A program made the position numbers and the translations under genes. 64,000 nucleotides of DNA. Origin: Lachnospiraceae bacterium (lineage in GTDB: Bacteria; Bacillota; Clostridia; Lachnospirales; Lachnospiraceae). Below are positions 53,602 through 63,251 of this stretch, one piece after another; position 1 is the first letter of the stretch, and the number at the start of each line of letters is the position of its first letter. Below the pieces are notes generated by a model. That model searched no databases and was not told where the DNA came from. It worked only from the letters and a program-made list of their open reading frames with translations. The stretch covers positions 1 through 64,000 of the forward strand of contig JAFLTC010000008.1 in assembly GCA_022510615.1 (NCBI GenBank), in the 5' to 3' direction.

Positions 53602-56600
53602 TTACTTTTTGGTAAATTTAATCCATTTCAGCATAACACCTGCTCTATTTGTTTTTACATAAACTGTGTGAGCACCGCTAAAAGGAGGGTAGATACTATT
53701 GTCGGCTTCCTTCCAACTTCCATTTCCCAGATTATATATAGGAGCAGGCGAATTGTTCAAACTATCAAGATAAATAGATATCTGCCCGCCGTTGTTTGGC
53801 TCCTTGACATAAACATATGCATGACTGGCAGAATCTGTTCCAAAATCAAGAGTAAAGGAAATCCACGAATCCGTACTGTTAAAGGTTACAATACCATCCT
53901 CCACCGTTACATCATTGGAATCGGCAAAGGCTGTCGCCGGAATCTGTTCAAACGGTCCTCCGATATCCGGCACCGCCCCCGGTGTCGTATCCTTTATCGT
54001 CAGGGTAAGCACCGCATTTCTGCCGGCACTAAATACAAACGTCAGGGAAACGGTTCCCGTTTTCAGGGAAGCCAGATAGGATTTTTCAATGGTCACAATA
54101 TTACCCTGCAGAGAATAATCTATTCCCTTTGCCAGTACCGTACTTCCGTTTTTAATTTGGGACAGAGTATTGTCATTTAACGTCATCGTAACCTGAATCG
54201 GCTTTTGTTCCGACTCATTCTTATCAAATTCATAACTGTCGGCGGTAATGGTAGCACTGGTTGCCGGCTTGGAGCCATCCGGCAGATAAGCACGGAATTT
54301 GCCGCTGCAATGCAACAGTCCCATCATATAAAGACATCCGTCATAATAACGATATTTTCCCGTGGTAGGAGAAATATTCCAGAGGTCTTCTAAAAATGCC
54401 CATGCCCGCTTATCACTGGCTGCCAGACTTGCCACTGCATTCATTGCCACAAGTCCCGGCGAATGATCGCTACTGTATTCCTTCTTTCCGTCTAGCGTCC
54501 ACTGGTTTCCGTAATTTTCAACACCCTTTTCGGTAAAAAATGCGTGCAGGGTATTGGCATGGGTGGTGGCCCAGCTATTCTTTCCCCACCATGCATAGTC
54601 ACAGGCGATATTGGCAGCAATACGCCAGGCATCGAAGCGGAAATCCCCGTGTTCACCCTCATTCCTTGCCACACCGCTATATTCGGAATAATCCGGTCCA
54701 AGTCCCGTCTCGGCATTGGTTGCTTTCTGGAAATAAGCACGGCTGGCATCTGCTGCCTCACTCCAGAAATCATTGTCCTTTTCTGCCAGTTCCGCCCATA
54801 CCTCATAAAAGGCCGGTAAGTGATAGGAGGGATCGGTATAGGTAGCGGCATTTCCGATTGGACAAAATACCGGCATCTTATAGGTACTGTCAAACATATT
54901 GACGCCCTGTTTATCATCCGCCTGATGAAGCATGGCATCTAAGATTATCTGCGCCTGTTCATTATAGTTATAAATACCGTCGCCGTCTCCCCAGCGGGCA
55001 GAAGCGAATAAAAGCGCTGTGGCAAAGTATTCCTCTCCGTCAGAAGCCGGTGTATTGTCCATCTTGGAACCACTGGAGGAACATTTCCATGCAAAATAAT
55101 TCTTAAACTCTCCACTGGTATGCTGCATATAGGTTTTTGCCCATTTCCACAGACGGTCAAATTCCTCCTGCTTATCCATCTGGACACATATCATCATACC
55201 GTAGGACATTCCCTCAGAGCGCACATCGTTGGTATCTGCCGTATAGATATATGCCATATCCGGCTCCACCGGATAATAGAGTCTTTCCTCATCCGTTCCG
55301 TAAAACAGCTTCTGCCAGGCATCCTCTACCTTGGCATCAATCTCCGACTCATGGTAGCCAAGCTCCTGAAACATATTGCGGTAGTTTCCGGTATAAGCGG
55401 CTCCACCTGCCGGTACCGGTGCTGTAGGAGGTTCCGGTATGTCACCTAAAAAGAATAACTCAAAGCTGTGCAGATAGGTATCATTGGACCCGTTATCGGT
55501 TTCCAGTCTAAACTCAATTTCCAGCTCGCCGGTTTCCTCATCCTGCATTTTGAAATCAATGGACTGCTCCTGAAGGTCGGTTCCTGTAAAGGAAACAGCT
55601 CCCTTCTTCTTTCCGCCGATATAGAGTGACACACCGGCGGCAGTAGAATTATCAGAAGCTCCCTTTATAACCATACGGTACTTTTTATTGATTCCATCAA
55701 AGAAATAGGTCGTCTTACAGTTATCCCCATTTCCGTACAGGGCTACACCGTCGAAAGGTTTTGAAATCTTTCCGGCATATTTTCCGCCACACTCCATATC
55801 ACTACAGTTTTTCTCCAATACACTGACGGGCTCCGGTGTCGGCGTCGGTGTTCCTGACGGTGTTCTGGTCGGCGAAGCCGTTGGTGCTCCGGACGAATTT
55901 CCCGTCGGTGTCCCAGATGGTTTTCCCGTCGGGGAATCGGTTCCTGTCTGCGATGGATTCTTTGTTGATGGTCCCTGAGAGTTTCCCGTATCCGTCGGCT
56001 TTTCGGACTCTGTCGGCGGATTTGTCACTCCATTGGTCGGAGCCGGGCTGATGCCGGTATCATATCTGTCCGATATGACTCTTATCTGGCAATATGCCTT
56101 TTTCTTTGTCCCATCCAGTGACATCGCCGTAATGGTAACCGTTCCGTCATTGATTCCTCTTACTATACCGCCGGTGGAAACTGTCGCCACCCTTTCATCA
56201 CTGCTTGAAAAACGCACCTTCTTATAGGAAGCCTTTTCCGGAGAAACGATAGTGTTTAACTGAACCGAAGTTCCCTTCCCAATCGACTTTGGTGCCATAT
56301 TAAACTTCAGAGATTTTACTTTTGTTCCGACAATAATTTTTAACTTTGCTTTTTTCTTTCCTTTTTTCGCTGTAACGGTAATGGTAGTCTTTCCCTTTTT
56401 CTTCGCTTTCATTTTTCCTTTTTTGTTTACCGTCACAATCTTTTTGTTTTTGGACCGAAAGGTTACCTTCTTCCATGCCTTTTTGGAAACCTTTCCGTTA
56501 ATGGCAATTTTCAGTGTGACTTTTTCTTTCTTTTTCATTACAAGCACACCGGAATCGGAATTTTTGATTTTTACTTTCTTTATCTTTGTCGATTTTTTCG

Positions 56601-56688
56601 CCTCTGCCCCAACAGAGGGAACCATTGACAATACAAGAGAGAAAATCAGTGCCAATATAACCCCTTTTTGCATGATACGTTTTGCCAT
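53602..56688 (-). CDS. Secreted multidomain GH8 (Rex-type xylanase-like) protein
   Basis: Signal peptide; Big2-like domain; S/T/P-rich linker; CBM-like; GH8 (DVRSEGMSYGMMICVQMDKQEEFDRLWKWAKTYM); CBM_X2-like; C-terminal CBM6-like. Confidence 0.85.
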   Translation of the reverse strand: MAKRIMQKGVILALIFSLVLSMVPSVGAEAKKSTKIKKVKIKNSDSGVLVMKKKEKVTLKIAINGKVSKKAWKKVTFRSKNKKIVTVNKKGKMKAKKKGKTTITVTAKKGKKKAKLKIIVGTKVKSLKFNMAPKSIGKGTSVQLNTIVSPEKASYKKVRFSSSDERVATVSTGGIVRGINDGTVTITAMSLDGTKKKAYCQIRVISDRYDTGISPAPTNGVTNPPTESEKPTDTGNSQGPSTKNPSQTGTDSPTGKPSGTPTGNSSGAPTASPTRTPSGTPTPTPEPVSVLEKNCSDMECGGKYAGKISKPFDGVALYGNGDNCKTTYFFDGINKKYRMVIKGASDNSTAAGVSLYIGGKKKGAVSFTGTDLQEQSIDFKMQDEETGELEIEFRLETDNGSNDTYLHSFELFFLGDIPEPPTAPVPAGGAAYTGNYRNMFQELGYHESEIDAKVEDAWQKLFYGTDEERLYYPVEPDMAYIYTADTNDVRSEGMSYGMMICVQMDKQEEFDRLWKWAKTYMQHTSGEFKNYFAWKCSSSGSKMDNTPASDGEEYFATALLFASARWGDGDGIYNYNEQAQIILDAMLHQADDKQGVNMFDSTYKMPVFCPIGNAATYTDPSYHLPAFYEVWAELAEKDNDFWSEAADASRAYFQKATNAETGLGPDYSEYSGVARNEGEHGDFRFDAWRIAANIACDYAWWGKNSWATTHANTLHAFFTEKGVENYGNQWTLDGKKEYSSDHSPGLVAMNAVASLAASDKRAWAFLEDLWNISPTTGKYRYYDGCLYMMGLLHCSGKFRAYLPDGSKPATSATITADSYEFDKNESEQKPIQVTMTLNDNTLSQIKNGSTVLAKGIDYSLQGNIVTIEKSYLASLKTGTVSLTFVFSAGRNAVLTLTIKDTTPGAVPDIGGPFEQIPATAFADSNDVTVEDGIVTFNSTDSWISFTLDFGTDSASHAYVYVKEPNNGGQISIYLDSLNNSPAPIYNLGNGSWKEADNSIYPPFSGAHTVYVKTNRAGVMLKWIKFTKK

Positions 56689-56769
56689 ATGCCCTTCCTC
56701 CTTTGTGTAAAATATTTATAAACCCTATTAATTTTATTATAATATTTTTCTTGGGTAAAATCAAATAAA

Positions 56770-56810
56770 ACAGAGCATGATATAGTCCTTTTTCCATATC
56801 ATGCCCTGTT
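56770..56810 (-). terminator. Intrinsic terminator
   Basis: Minus strand ACAGGGCATGATATGG-AAAAAGGA-CTATATCATGCTCTGT followed by TTTATTT. Confidence 0.8.
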
Positions 56811-56824
56811 CCTTTTTCTGGTAT

Positions 56825-59662
56825 TTATTTTACATAACCGGATTCTGTCGGTCCAAAATAAGATTCCTTCCAGTTTCCTTTATAAAGCACCAGCTTCTGA
56901 AGCACCACTCCGGCCTCTACACCATAGATGGTCACCGTATGAGTACCCGGCTTCAGGGTAACCTTATTTTCACCGTAATGGCAGTTATTGAGAACACCCT
57001 CTGCCCAGTCACGATTACGATGGTGACCGCCGCCGATATTGTACTCCTCATCCGGAATCGTCTTTACCGGCTCCGGTGTACTGCCGTCTATGGATACCGC
57101 ATATCTCATATTCCGTCCGTCCTCCAGATTATTCGTCGGTGAGGTTATAACCCGGAGATTATACTCGCCACCCTCACGAACCAGTATCCGGTATTCCAAC
57201 GCCGGAGCAACACCGATATCATCAAAGTTTCTGTCTAACGGATAAATTTTCATGGAAGAAAGCGTTTTCCCATATTCCTTTAACTTGCACCACTGATAAC
57301 CATCTCTTTCCCAGTCAGCGGCAAAATGCTCTGCCTCTATGGCAATCTCCCCTTCACTTTCCACAAAGGTCATGGAAGATACCCCGGCAGTATCAATCAC
57401 GGTAGCTCTTCCCTTTACCTTCACCTCACTGCCAGCCCCTTTAATGGTCAGGGTAAAATCACAATCCCCGGATAGCTTCTCCCAGTCTATCTGAATCTCA
57501 TATTCCCGGATAGAATCCACCGGACTTTTCACTTCCTTAATATTGACTGCCTCCAAATCACAGGCAATCTCACAGTCAAAGGCTGCCTTTCCACCTTGTG
57601 CCACCTGCAGAATCCGGCTCTCGTTTCCAATGTTTGTAAACTCAGGGAGAGAAATCGTTCCTTCACTGACAAAGGCATCTCCGCCTTCTGCCAGAACAAG
57701 CATTTTCTCCTCCTCCGGTAGTTCTATGGATACCGTCTCCGGATAATGCCAACCCTCGTCATTCCAATTTTCAAAACAGATATGGGCGGAGCTCATCATA
57801 CCCTTCCATTTGCCCTCTGACATTTCCTCGTGATAATAATCTGTCAGCTTCTTATCATAGGCAATACAACTTTCCACCCGCTTTTCATAGTCTGCCGCTG
57901 CTGCCACTCCGTTTTTTGCGTAAAACTGGTTTTTCGCCGCATAGAGGTTCATCAGCTGGACATTGGCTCCGGCTACTGCCGGATAATATACTAAGCTGTA
58001 AAAGCTGTCCTTACATTCTTCCGGTATTTTATGGTCCACATCATCTGCCATTCTCTTTATTTTCCTGCAAAGTGCAATCATCCGGTCATTTTCCCGGTAA
58101 TGTGTCACATGATAGGTATCCGGATGGGTTGCCTCCGGTCTACGGTTTCCATGCATTCTTGTATAAGCTTTCAGAATCGCTACAATATCTGCCTTAACCT
58201 CATCATCCTCCACATAGCTGCCAAACTGCTGCTCCACCCAGGAGTCCAGGAAACGGTCTGTCTCATTTGGATGATTAATTCCCATTCCCTCATAATCATA
58301 GGCAAGCGCCATGTAATAGGAAAGAGGAAGCTCATCCGGACGAATATCTCCCACATTGACAATCCACAAATCACGAATACCGTATTCATATGCCATAGTA
58401 AGCTGCTCCCATACCTTTGGCAGCGGAGTGGAATTTACCCATTCGTAGGAAATCGGGGCTCCATGGTAATCAAAATGGTAATACAGTCCCCAGCCGGCCT
58501 TCCGGTCACGGTTTTCCTTTGTCGGAAGGGTACGGACGTTGGCAAAGTTATCATCGGATAATAGTAACGTCGCATTATCCAGACCATCCCAGTCCTTTAA
58601 ACCTTTGACACCATCACCACCGTAATAATAGCCTTCTACTTCCTTATACAGAGCAAGCATCTGCGGCATATCGGCACAGCCTTTTTCCGCAAGAATACGG
58701 TTCTGGTCCGTAATAATCTGACGAAGCAGTTCTACATTTTCCTGAATCGAGGCATCCGGCGGCAGCATGGTAGTATCGCGCTCTCCACGCATACCGATGG
58801 TAATCATGTGCTTAAAGCCTTTATTTCTCTCTACGCCGTCCTCCCAGTAACGGTAAAGTCCTTCGCCGTTGGTGTAATAGTTCCAGTCCTTTCCGTATCC
58901 TACATTGTTGGTATCTGTCTTTACCTTATCCCACTCCTCACTGGATCGCATCAGCGGTTCGTGGTGAGAGTTTCCAATGGTAATACCAAGCTCTGTCGCC
59001 AGTCTGACATTGGCAAGAGGATCTCCCTCACCACCGTCCAGTGACAGGGAAGCAGACCACATGGCCGGCCAGAAATAGTTTCCCTTCAGACGAAGTAAAA
59101 GGTCAAATACCTTATCATAAAATTTTACATTAAAATCTCCGAAAGTATTATAGACAAAGCTGCCAAGAGACGGCCATTCATCATTCATAAAAAATCCACG
59201 GAATTTTACCGACGGTTCCTTGGAAGCAAAATTGATATCCTCACCAAAAACAATTTCACTCTGTTTTGCCGGCTTGACATCTGCCCAGTACACCCACGGA
59301 GACACACCGATTTTCTCCGAGATATGATACAGCCCGTGCAGGGTCGCTACCGTTTCCGTACCCGTCACTATCAGTTTTTTCCCAACGAGTTTCAGAGCAT
59401 AGCTTTCCCTCTTTCCCTGAATCGCCGATACATCCAGTGACCCATCTGATACCATGGCATCTACCACAGGAGAGTTTCCCAGTGTACCTGCCACAATCTG
59501 ATATCCTTCTGTTACTTCCGTTTCCAACTGTGGGCACACTCCCGCTACCAGCTCAATATCGGCACGGATTTTTTCTGCCACATGGGACAGACCCGCATAA
59601 TCAGATGCCTTATCATCTACATAAATGCCGGCTGCCTTTCCCCCCTTCACTAATTCAAACAT
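56825..59662 (-). CDS. Glycosyl hydrolase family 115 (xylan alpha-glucuronidase)
   Basis: KEPSVKFRGFFMNDEWPSLGSFV, KGNYFWPAMWSASLSLD, GITIGNSHHEPLMRSSEEW, C-terminal GH115 domain. Confidence 0.9.
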   Translation of the reverse strand: MFELVKGGKAAGIYVDDKASDYAGLSHVAEKIRADIELVAGVCPQLETEVTEGYQIVAGTLGNSPVVDAMVSDGSLDVSAIQGKRESYALKLVGKKLIVTGTETVATLHGLYHISEKIGVSPWVYWADVKPAKQSEIVFGEDINFASKEPSVKFRGFFMNDEWPSLGSFVYNTFGDFNVKFYDKVFDLLLRLKGNYFWPAMWSASLSLDGGEGDPLANVRLATELGITIGNSHHEPLMRSSEEWDKVKTDTNNVGYGKDWNYYTNGEGLYRYWEDGVERNKGFKHMITIGMRGERDTTMLPPDASIQENVELLRQIITDQNRILAEKGCADMPQMLALYKEVEGYYYGGDGVKGLKDWDGLDNATLLLSDDNFANVRTLPTKENRDRKAGWGLYYHFDYHGAPISYEWVNSTPLPKVWEQLTMAYEYGIRDLWIVNVGDIRPDELPLSYYMALAYDYEGMGINHPNETDRFLDSWVEQQFGSYVEDDEVKADIVAILKAYTRMHGNRRPEATHPDTYHVTHYRENDRMIALCRKIKRMADDVDHKIPEECKDSFYSLVYYPAVAGANVQLMNLYAAKNQFYAKNGVAAAADYEKRVESCIAYDKKLTDYYHEEMSEGKWKGMMSSAHICFENWNDEGWHYPETVSIELPEEEKMLVLAEGGDAFVSEGTISLPEFTNIGNESRILQVAQGGKAAFDCEIACDLEAVNIKEVKSPVDSIREYEIQIDWEKLSGDCDFTLTIKGAGSEVKVKGRATVIDTAGVSSMTFVESEGEIAIEAEHFAADWERDGYQWCKLKEYGKTLSSMKIYPLDRNFDDIGVAPALEYRILVREGGEYNLRVITSPTNNLEDGRNMRYAVSIDGSTPEPVKTIPDEEYNIGGGHHRNRDWAEGVLNNCHYGENKVTLKPGTHTVTIYGVEAGVVLQKLVLYKGNWKESYFGPTESGYVK

Positions 59663-59704
59663 AATAACCTCCAGTCCAAAGCGTCCTCACATATGAGAGC
59701 CTTC

Positions 59705-61111
59705 TTATAATTGAAATCCAAAATAATTTACTGCATTGTAATAGGATATATCCTGTACCAGTTCTCCTAACAGTTCATAATCCTCCGGGTACTCGCCGTT
59801 TTCCACCAGAGTACCGATATAATTACACAAAATACGACGGAAATACTCATGCCGCGGATAAGAAATAAAACTCCGGGAATCGGTCAGCATTCCAATAAAA
59901 TTTCCCAAAAGGCTTAACGAAGCAAGGGAATTCATATGCTCTTCCATACCATACTTGTGGTCATTAAACCACCATGCTGCACCCTGCTGAATTTTTCCCC
60001 GGACATTATCTCCCTGAAAACAGCCAATCATCGTTCCAATCAGTGCATTGTCTGTCGGATTTAATGAGTACAAAATCGTGCGGGGAAGATTTCCCTCTTT
60101 ATTCAGCGCATTCATAAAATCTGCCACCTCTGCCGAAAATCCCTTTGGATTAATGCAGTCAATTCCGGCATTGGCACCGGCAGACTGAAATACAACCTCA
60201 TTATTCTCCCGCTTTGCCCCGTAATGCAACTGCATAGCCCAATTTCTTTTCTTATATTCCGCTCCTAAGAACAACATTACCATTGTCTTAAAGGAGAGAA
60301 GCTCCTCGAAAGAAAGTTCTTCTCCCGCCAAGCTTTTTTCTGTCAGCTTTCTCATCTTATCCTCTGAAACCGGTCGAAACTCCGCATAATCCAAACCATG
60401 GTCGGAAATGCAACAGCCCCGCTCCCCAAAATAGTCCAGACGATTGACCAATGCCTTTTTCAATGTAGCAAAATCAACGATGGAAATTCCGCTGACCTCA
60501 GATAGTTTATTTATGTAATCAAGATAGCCTTCCTTTTCCGGACACATAACCAAATCCGGTCGCCATGCCGGTAGCACCTGTACTTCAAAGTCCTCATCGG
60601 CGGCAATCATTTCATGATAATGTAAATCATCCACCGGATCATCCGTTGTACACACCAATGTTACATTTGACATGCGAATGAGATTTTTCGCCGACATTTC
60701 CGGCTTTTGCAAAATTTCATTACATTTACCATAAATCTCTTTCCAGTTTTTTTCACTCAGAGTTTCGTATATGCCAAAATATCTCTGCAATTCCAAATGA
60801 CACCAGTGATACATCGGATTGCCGATGCATTTTGGAAGTGCCTTCGCAAAAGCATGAAATTTTTCCTCATCCGAAGCATCTCCCGTGATATATCTTTCAC
60901 TGACACCATTGGAGCGCATCACACGCCATTTATAGTGGTCCGCCCCCAGCCAAAGCTCTGTTATATTCTTAAAATGAATGTCCTCTGCGATTTCCTGCGG
61001 TATGAGATGACAGTGATAATCTAACACAGGTACCTGCGTGGCATACTGATGATACAATGTCTTTGCCACATCATTTTGAAGTAAAAAATCTTTATCCATA
61101 AACGGTTTCAT
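59705..61111 (-). CDS. uxaC: Glucuronate isomerase
   Basis: MKPFMDKDFLLQNDVAKTLYH, VLDYHCHLIPQEIAED, STDDPVDDLxYH-like TTDDPVDDLHYH, WWFNDHKYGMEEHMN. Confidence 0.95.
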   Translation of the reverse strand: MKPFMDKDFLLQNDVAKTLYHQYATQVPVLDYHCHLIPQEIAEDIHFKNITELWLGADHYKWRVMRSNGVSERYITGDASDEEKFHAFAKALPKCIGNPMYHWCHLELQRYFGIYETLSEKNWKEIYGKCNEILQKPEMSAKNLIRMSNVTLVCTTDDPVDDLHYHEMIAADEDFEVQVLPAWRPDLVMCPEKEGYLDYINKLSEVSGISIVDFATLKKALVNRLDYFGERGCCISDHGLDYAEFRPVSEDKMRKLTEKSLAGEELSFEELLSFKTMVMLFLGAEYKKRNWAMQLHYGAKRENNEVVFQSAGANAGIDCINPKGFSAEVADFMNALNKEGNLPRTILYSLNPTDNALIGTMIGCFQGDNVRGKIQQGAAWWFNDHKYGMEEHMNSLASLSLLGNFIGMLTDSRSFISYPRHEYFRRILCNYIGTLVENGEYPEDYELLGELVQDISYYNAVNYFGFQL

Positions 61112-61233
61112 AATAAAAATAACCTCCTGTATTGCGTTGGAATTCATTTTATCATATAATCATTTTATAGACAAGATACGAAGCCTGAAAACTTTTCCGT
61201 AAGGATTCCAATAATATAGAAAGAGGTGTTTCG

Positions 61234-63039
61234 ATGCCAATTATCAGCAACACAGTACAGAACAATGGCGGAGGTTCTTCCCCCTCTGTCACATCCCGTT
61301 CACGGGCGTACCGTTCCGGAGGCTCTACCATTCGTCTTCAGGAGGGGCAAACCTTAAAAGGAGTAATCAGTGATATTCACGGGAAAGAAATTACACTGTC
61401 TATGGAAGACGGTTCCTCTTTTACCGGTAAGCTGCCAGAAGCCAGCCAGTATTCCATTGGACAAAAGGCGGCTTTCCAGATAACCGGACTGGATAGTAAT
61501 ACCATATTTATGAAAGCTATGACAGACGCTTATCTGCTTGATATAGAAGATACCATTGAACAAGCACTGGAAGAAGCAAATCTCCCGAAAACCGAGAGAA
61601 ATATAGATGTAGTCCGCAGCCTGTTACAAAACCAGCAGTCCATTAGCAGAGAAAGTATTCTCTCCTCCATCCGGCTCTGCGCCGGCTTTCCGGATGCCGG
61701 AGTGGATTCTATCATTACGATGAGGCGGCTTGGCATGCCGATGACACAGGAATCGGTACAGCAGTTTGAAGACTATCAGAACCAGACACACCAGCTTTTG
61801 TATAAGATGGACACTTTGACAGATTCCATCGGCGACATGCTAAACTCCATCGGCACACAGGTACCACGTCTGGCAAAGGAAGTAGGAACCCAGCTTCTTT
61901 CCATTGCCCTGCAGGGAAATCTTTCTTTAGAGGAAACAGCACTAAAGATTTTTCAGGATGCCGAACTTCAGACGGCACTTACCGGGGAAGATGCCTTAGA
62001 GGACGAGGCGGTTTCTCTGGACGAAAACGGAAATCCCATCCCGGCAGAATCTGCTGAGGCAATAGCTGAGACCACTGCAGAAAATTCAGAGGAGACCACT
62101 ACCGGTGGACCTTTTTCTCGGATGAAGCAGCTTATTTCCAATATTACCGATGGCAGTGCCATTGCCAAAACGGCACTGACCGAATCGGGACTGGTCGATG
62201 ATTTCCGTACTCCTTTTATTCATGAGCAGACCGGATTTATTCTTTCACCGGAAGAACGACAGGAATTTGCAAAATTTTTATCGGATTATCCTCTTCCTGA
62301 CACGATAAAGGAGGGAATTGCCGAGGGAACATTGACGGCAAGAGATTTTCTGACTGCTATTCAGGAAGCTTTCCCGGATATGGACGAGAAACAGGCCGGT
62401 TCACTGCTTGCCTCCAAAGCCTTCCATGCCGTAGTAAAAGGACAGTTCCTCTCCGGATGGACACTTTCTCCGGAGCGTTTAAAACAGGAAAATGCCCTGG
62501 ATGAAGTATATGATAAAATGTCCCGCCAGTTTGAATCCCTATCCAAATTCGGCGAGCAGGTTTTAGGGAAGGATGTCTTTACCCAGATGTCCGATACCGC
62601 CTCCCATATGAATGATAATCTGGACTTTATGAAAACACTAAACCAGACCTTCCAGTATATCCAGCTGCCTCTGAAGCTGCAAAACCAGAATGCACATGGA
62701 GATTTGTATGTGATGACAAGAAAGGAAGCGTTAAAAAAGAATCCTAACAATCTGAAAGTACTTCTTCATCTGGATATGGATCATCTGGGAACACTGGATA
62801 TACAGATTGCCAAGGAAAATACCTCAGTTTCCACCAAGTTTTTTGTGTCTACCAAGGAAACACAAAAACTGTTAGAACGAAACATTGAATTATTATCCGA
62901 TGCCATTAACAATCAGGGCTACGCCTTTACTTCCGAACTGGCATTAAAGGAAAAGGAAGTAGATATCGTAAACGACTTCATCACCGCCGAAGCCCCGGTG
63001 GGGGATATTAAAAGGTACAACTTTGACCTCCGAGCCTAG
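61234..63039 (+). CDS. Flagellar hook-length control FliK-like protein
   Basis: 601 aa; C-terminal LLHLDMDHLGTLDIQIAKENTSVSTKFFV...LSDAINNQGY resembles FliK C-terminal domain. Confidence 0.65.
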   Translation: MPIISNTVQNNGGGSSPSVTSRSRAYRSGGSTIRLQEGQTLKGVISDIHGKEITLSMEDGSSFTGKLPEASQYSIGQKAAFQITGLDSNTIFMKAMTDAYLLDIEDTIEQALEEANLPKTERNIDVVRSLLQNQQSISRESILSSIRLCAGFPDAGVDSIITMRRLGMPMTQESVQQFEDYQNQTHQLLYKMDTLTDSIGDMLNSIGTQVPRLAKEVGTQLLSIALQGNLSLEETALKIFQDAELQTALTGEDALEDEAVSLDENGNPIPAESAEAIAETTAENSEETTTGGPFSRMKQLISNITDGSAIAKTALTESGLVDDFRTPFIHEQTGFILSPEERQEFAKFLSDYPLPDTIKEGIAEGTLTARDFLTAIQEAFPDMDEKQAGSLLASKAFHAVVKGQFLSGWTLSPERLKQENALDEVYDKMSRQFESLSKFGEQVLGKDVFTQMSDTASHMNDNLDFMKTLNQTFQYIQLPLKLQNQNAHGDLYVMTRKEALKKNPNNLKVLLHLDMDHLGTLDIQIAKENTSVSTKFFVSTKETQKLLERNIELLSDAINNQGYAFTSELALKEKEVDIVNDFITAEAPVGDIKRYNFDLRA

Positions 63040-63049
63040 CAACATTAGG

Positions 63050-63102
63050 AAAGAGCGTTCGTCCTTGTGAGCAAACTCACAAGAGGATGAACGCTCTTTT
63101 TT
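63050..63102 (+). terminator. Strong intrinsic terminator
   Basis: AAAGAGCGTTCGTCCTTGTGAG-CAAA-CTCACAAGAGGATGAACGCTCTTTTTT. Confidence 0.9.
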
Positions 63103-63110
63103 AATGTTAT

Positions 63111-63241
63111 TAGGCGAAGCCTACAAGCGAGGCGCCAGCCGAGCTTGGCTAGGCTCGGAGACTTTTCCGAGCTTGGGCTAGGCTCGGAGACTTCCCATGC
63201 CTTGGGCTAGGCTCGGAAGGTTTTTTCCGAGCCTGCCTCGC
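63111..63241. repeat. Hairpin array with repeated CTTGGGCTAGGCTCGGA units
   Basis: Three CTTGG(G)CTAGGCTCGGA copies between GCGAGGC (63127-63133) and GCCTCGC (63235-63241). Confidence 0.85.
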
Positions 63242-63251
63242 AATATTGCGT

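Noticed and set aside
63111-63241. Repeat units as a CRISPR array
   Set aside because: Spacing irregular, 'spacers' are parts of stems, no cas genes.
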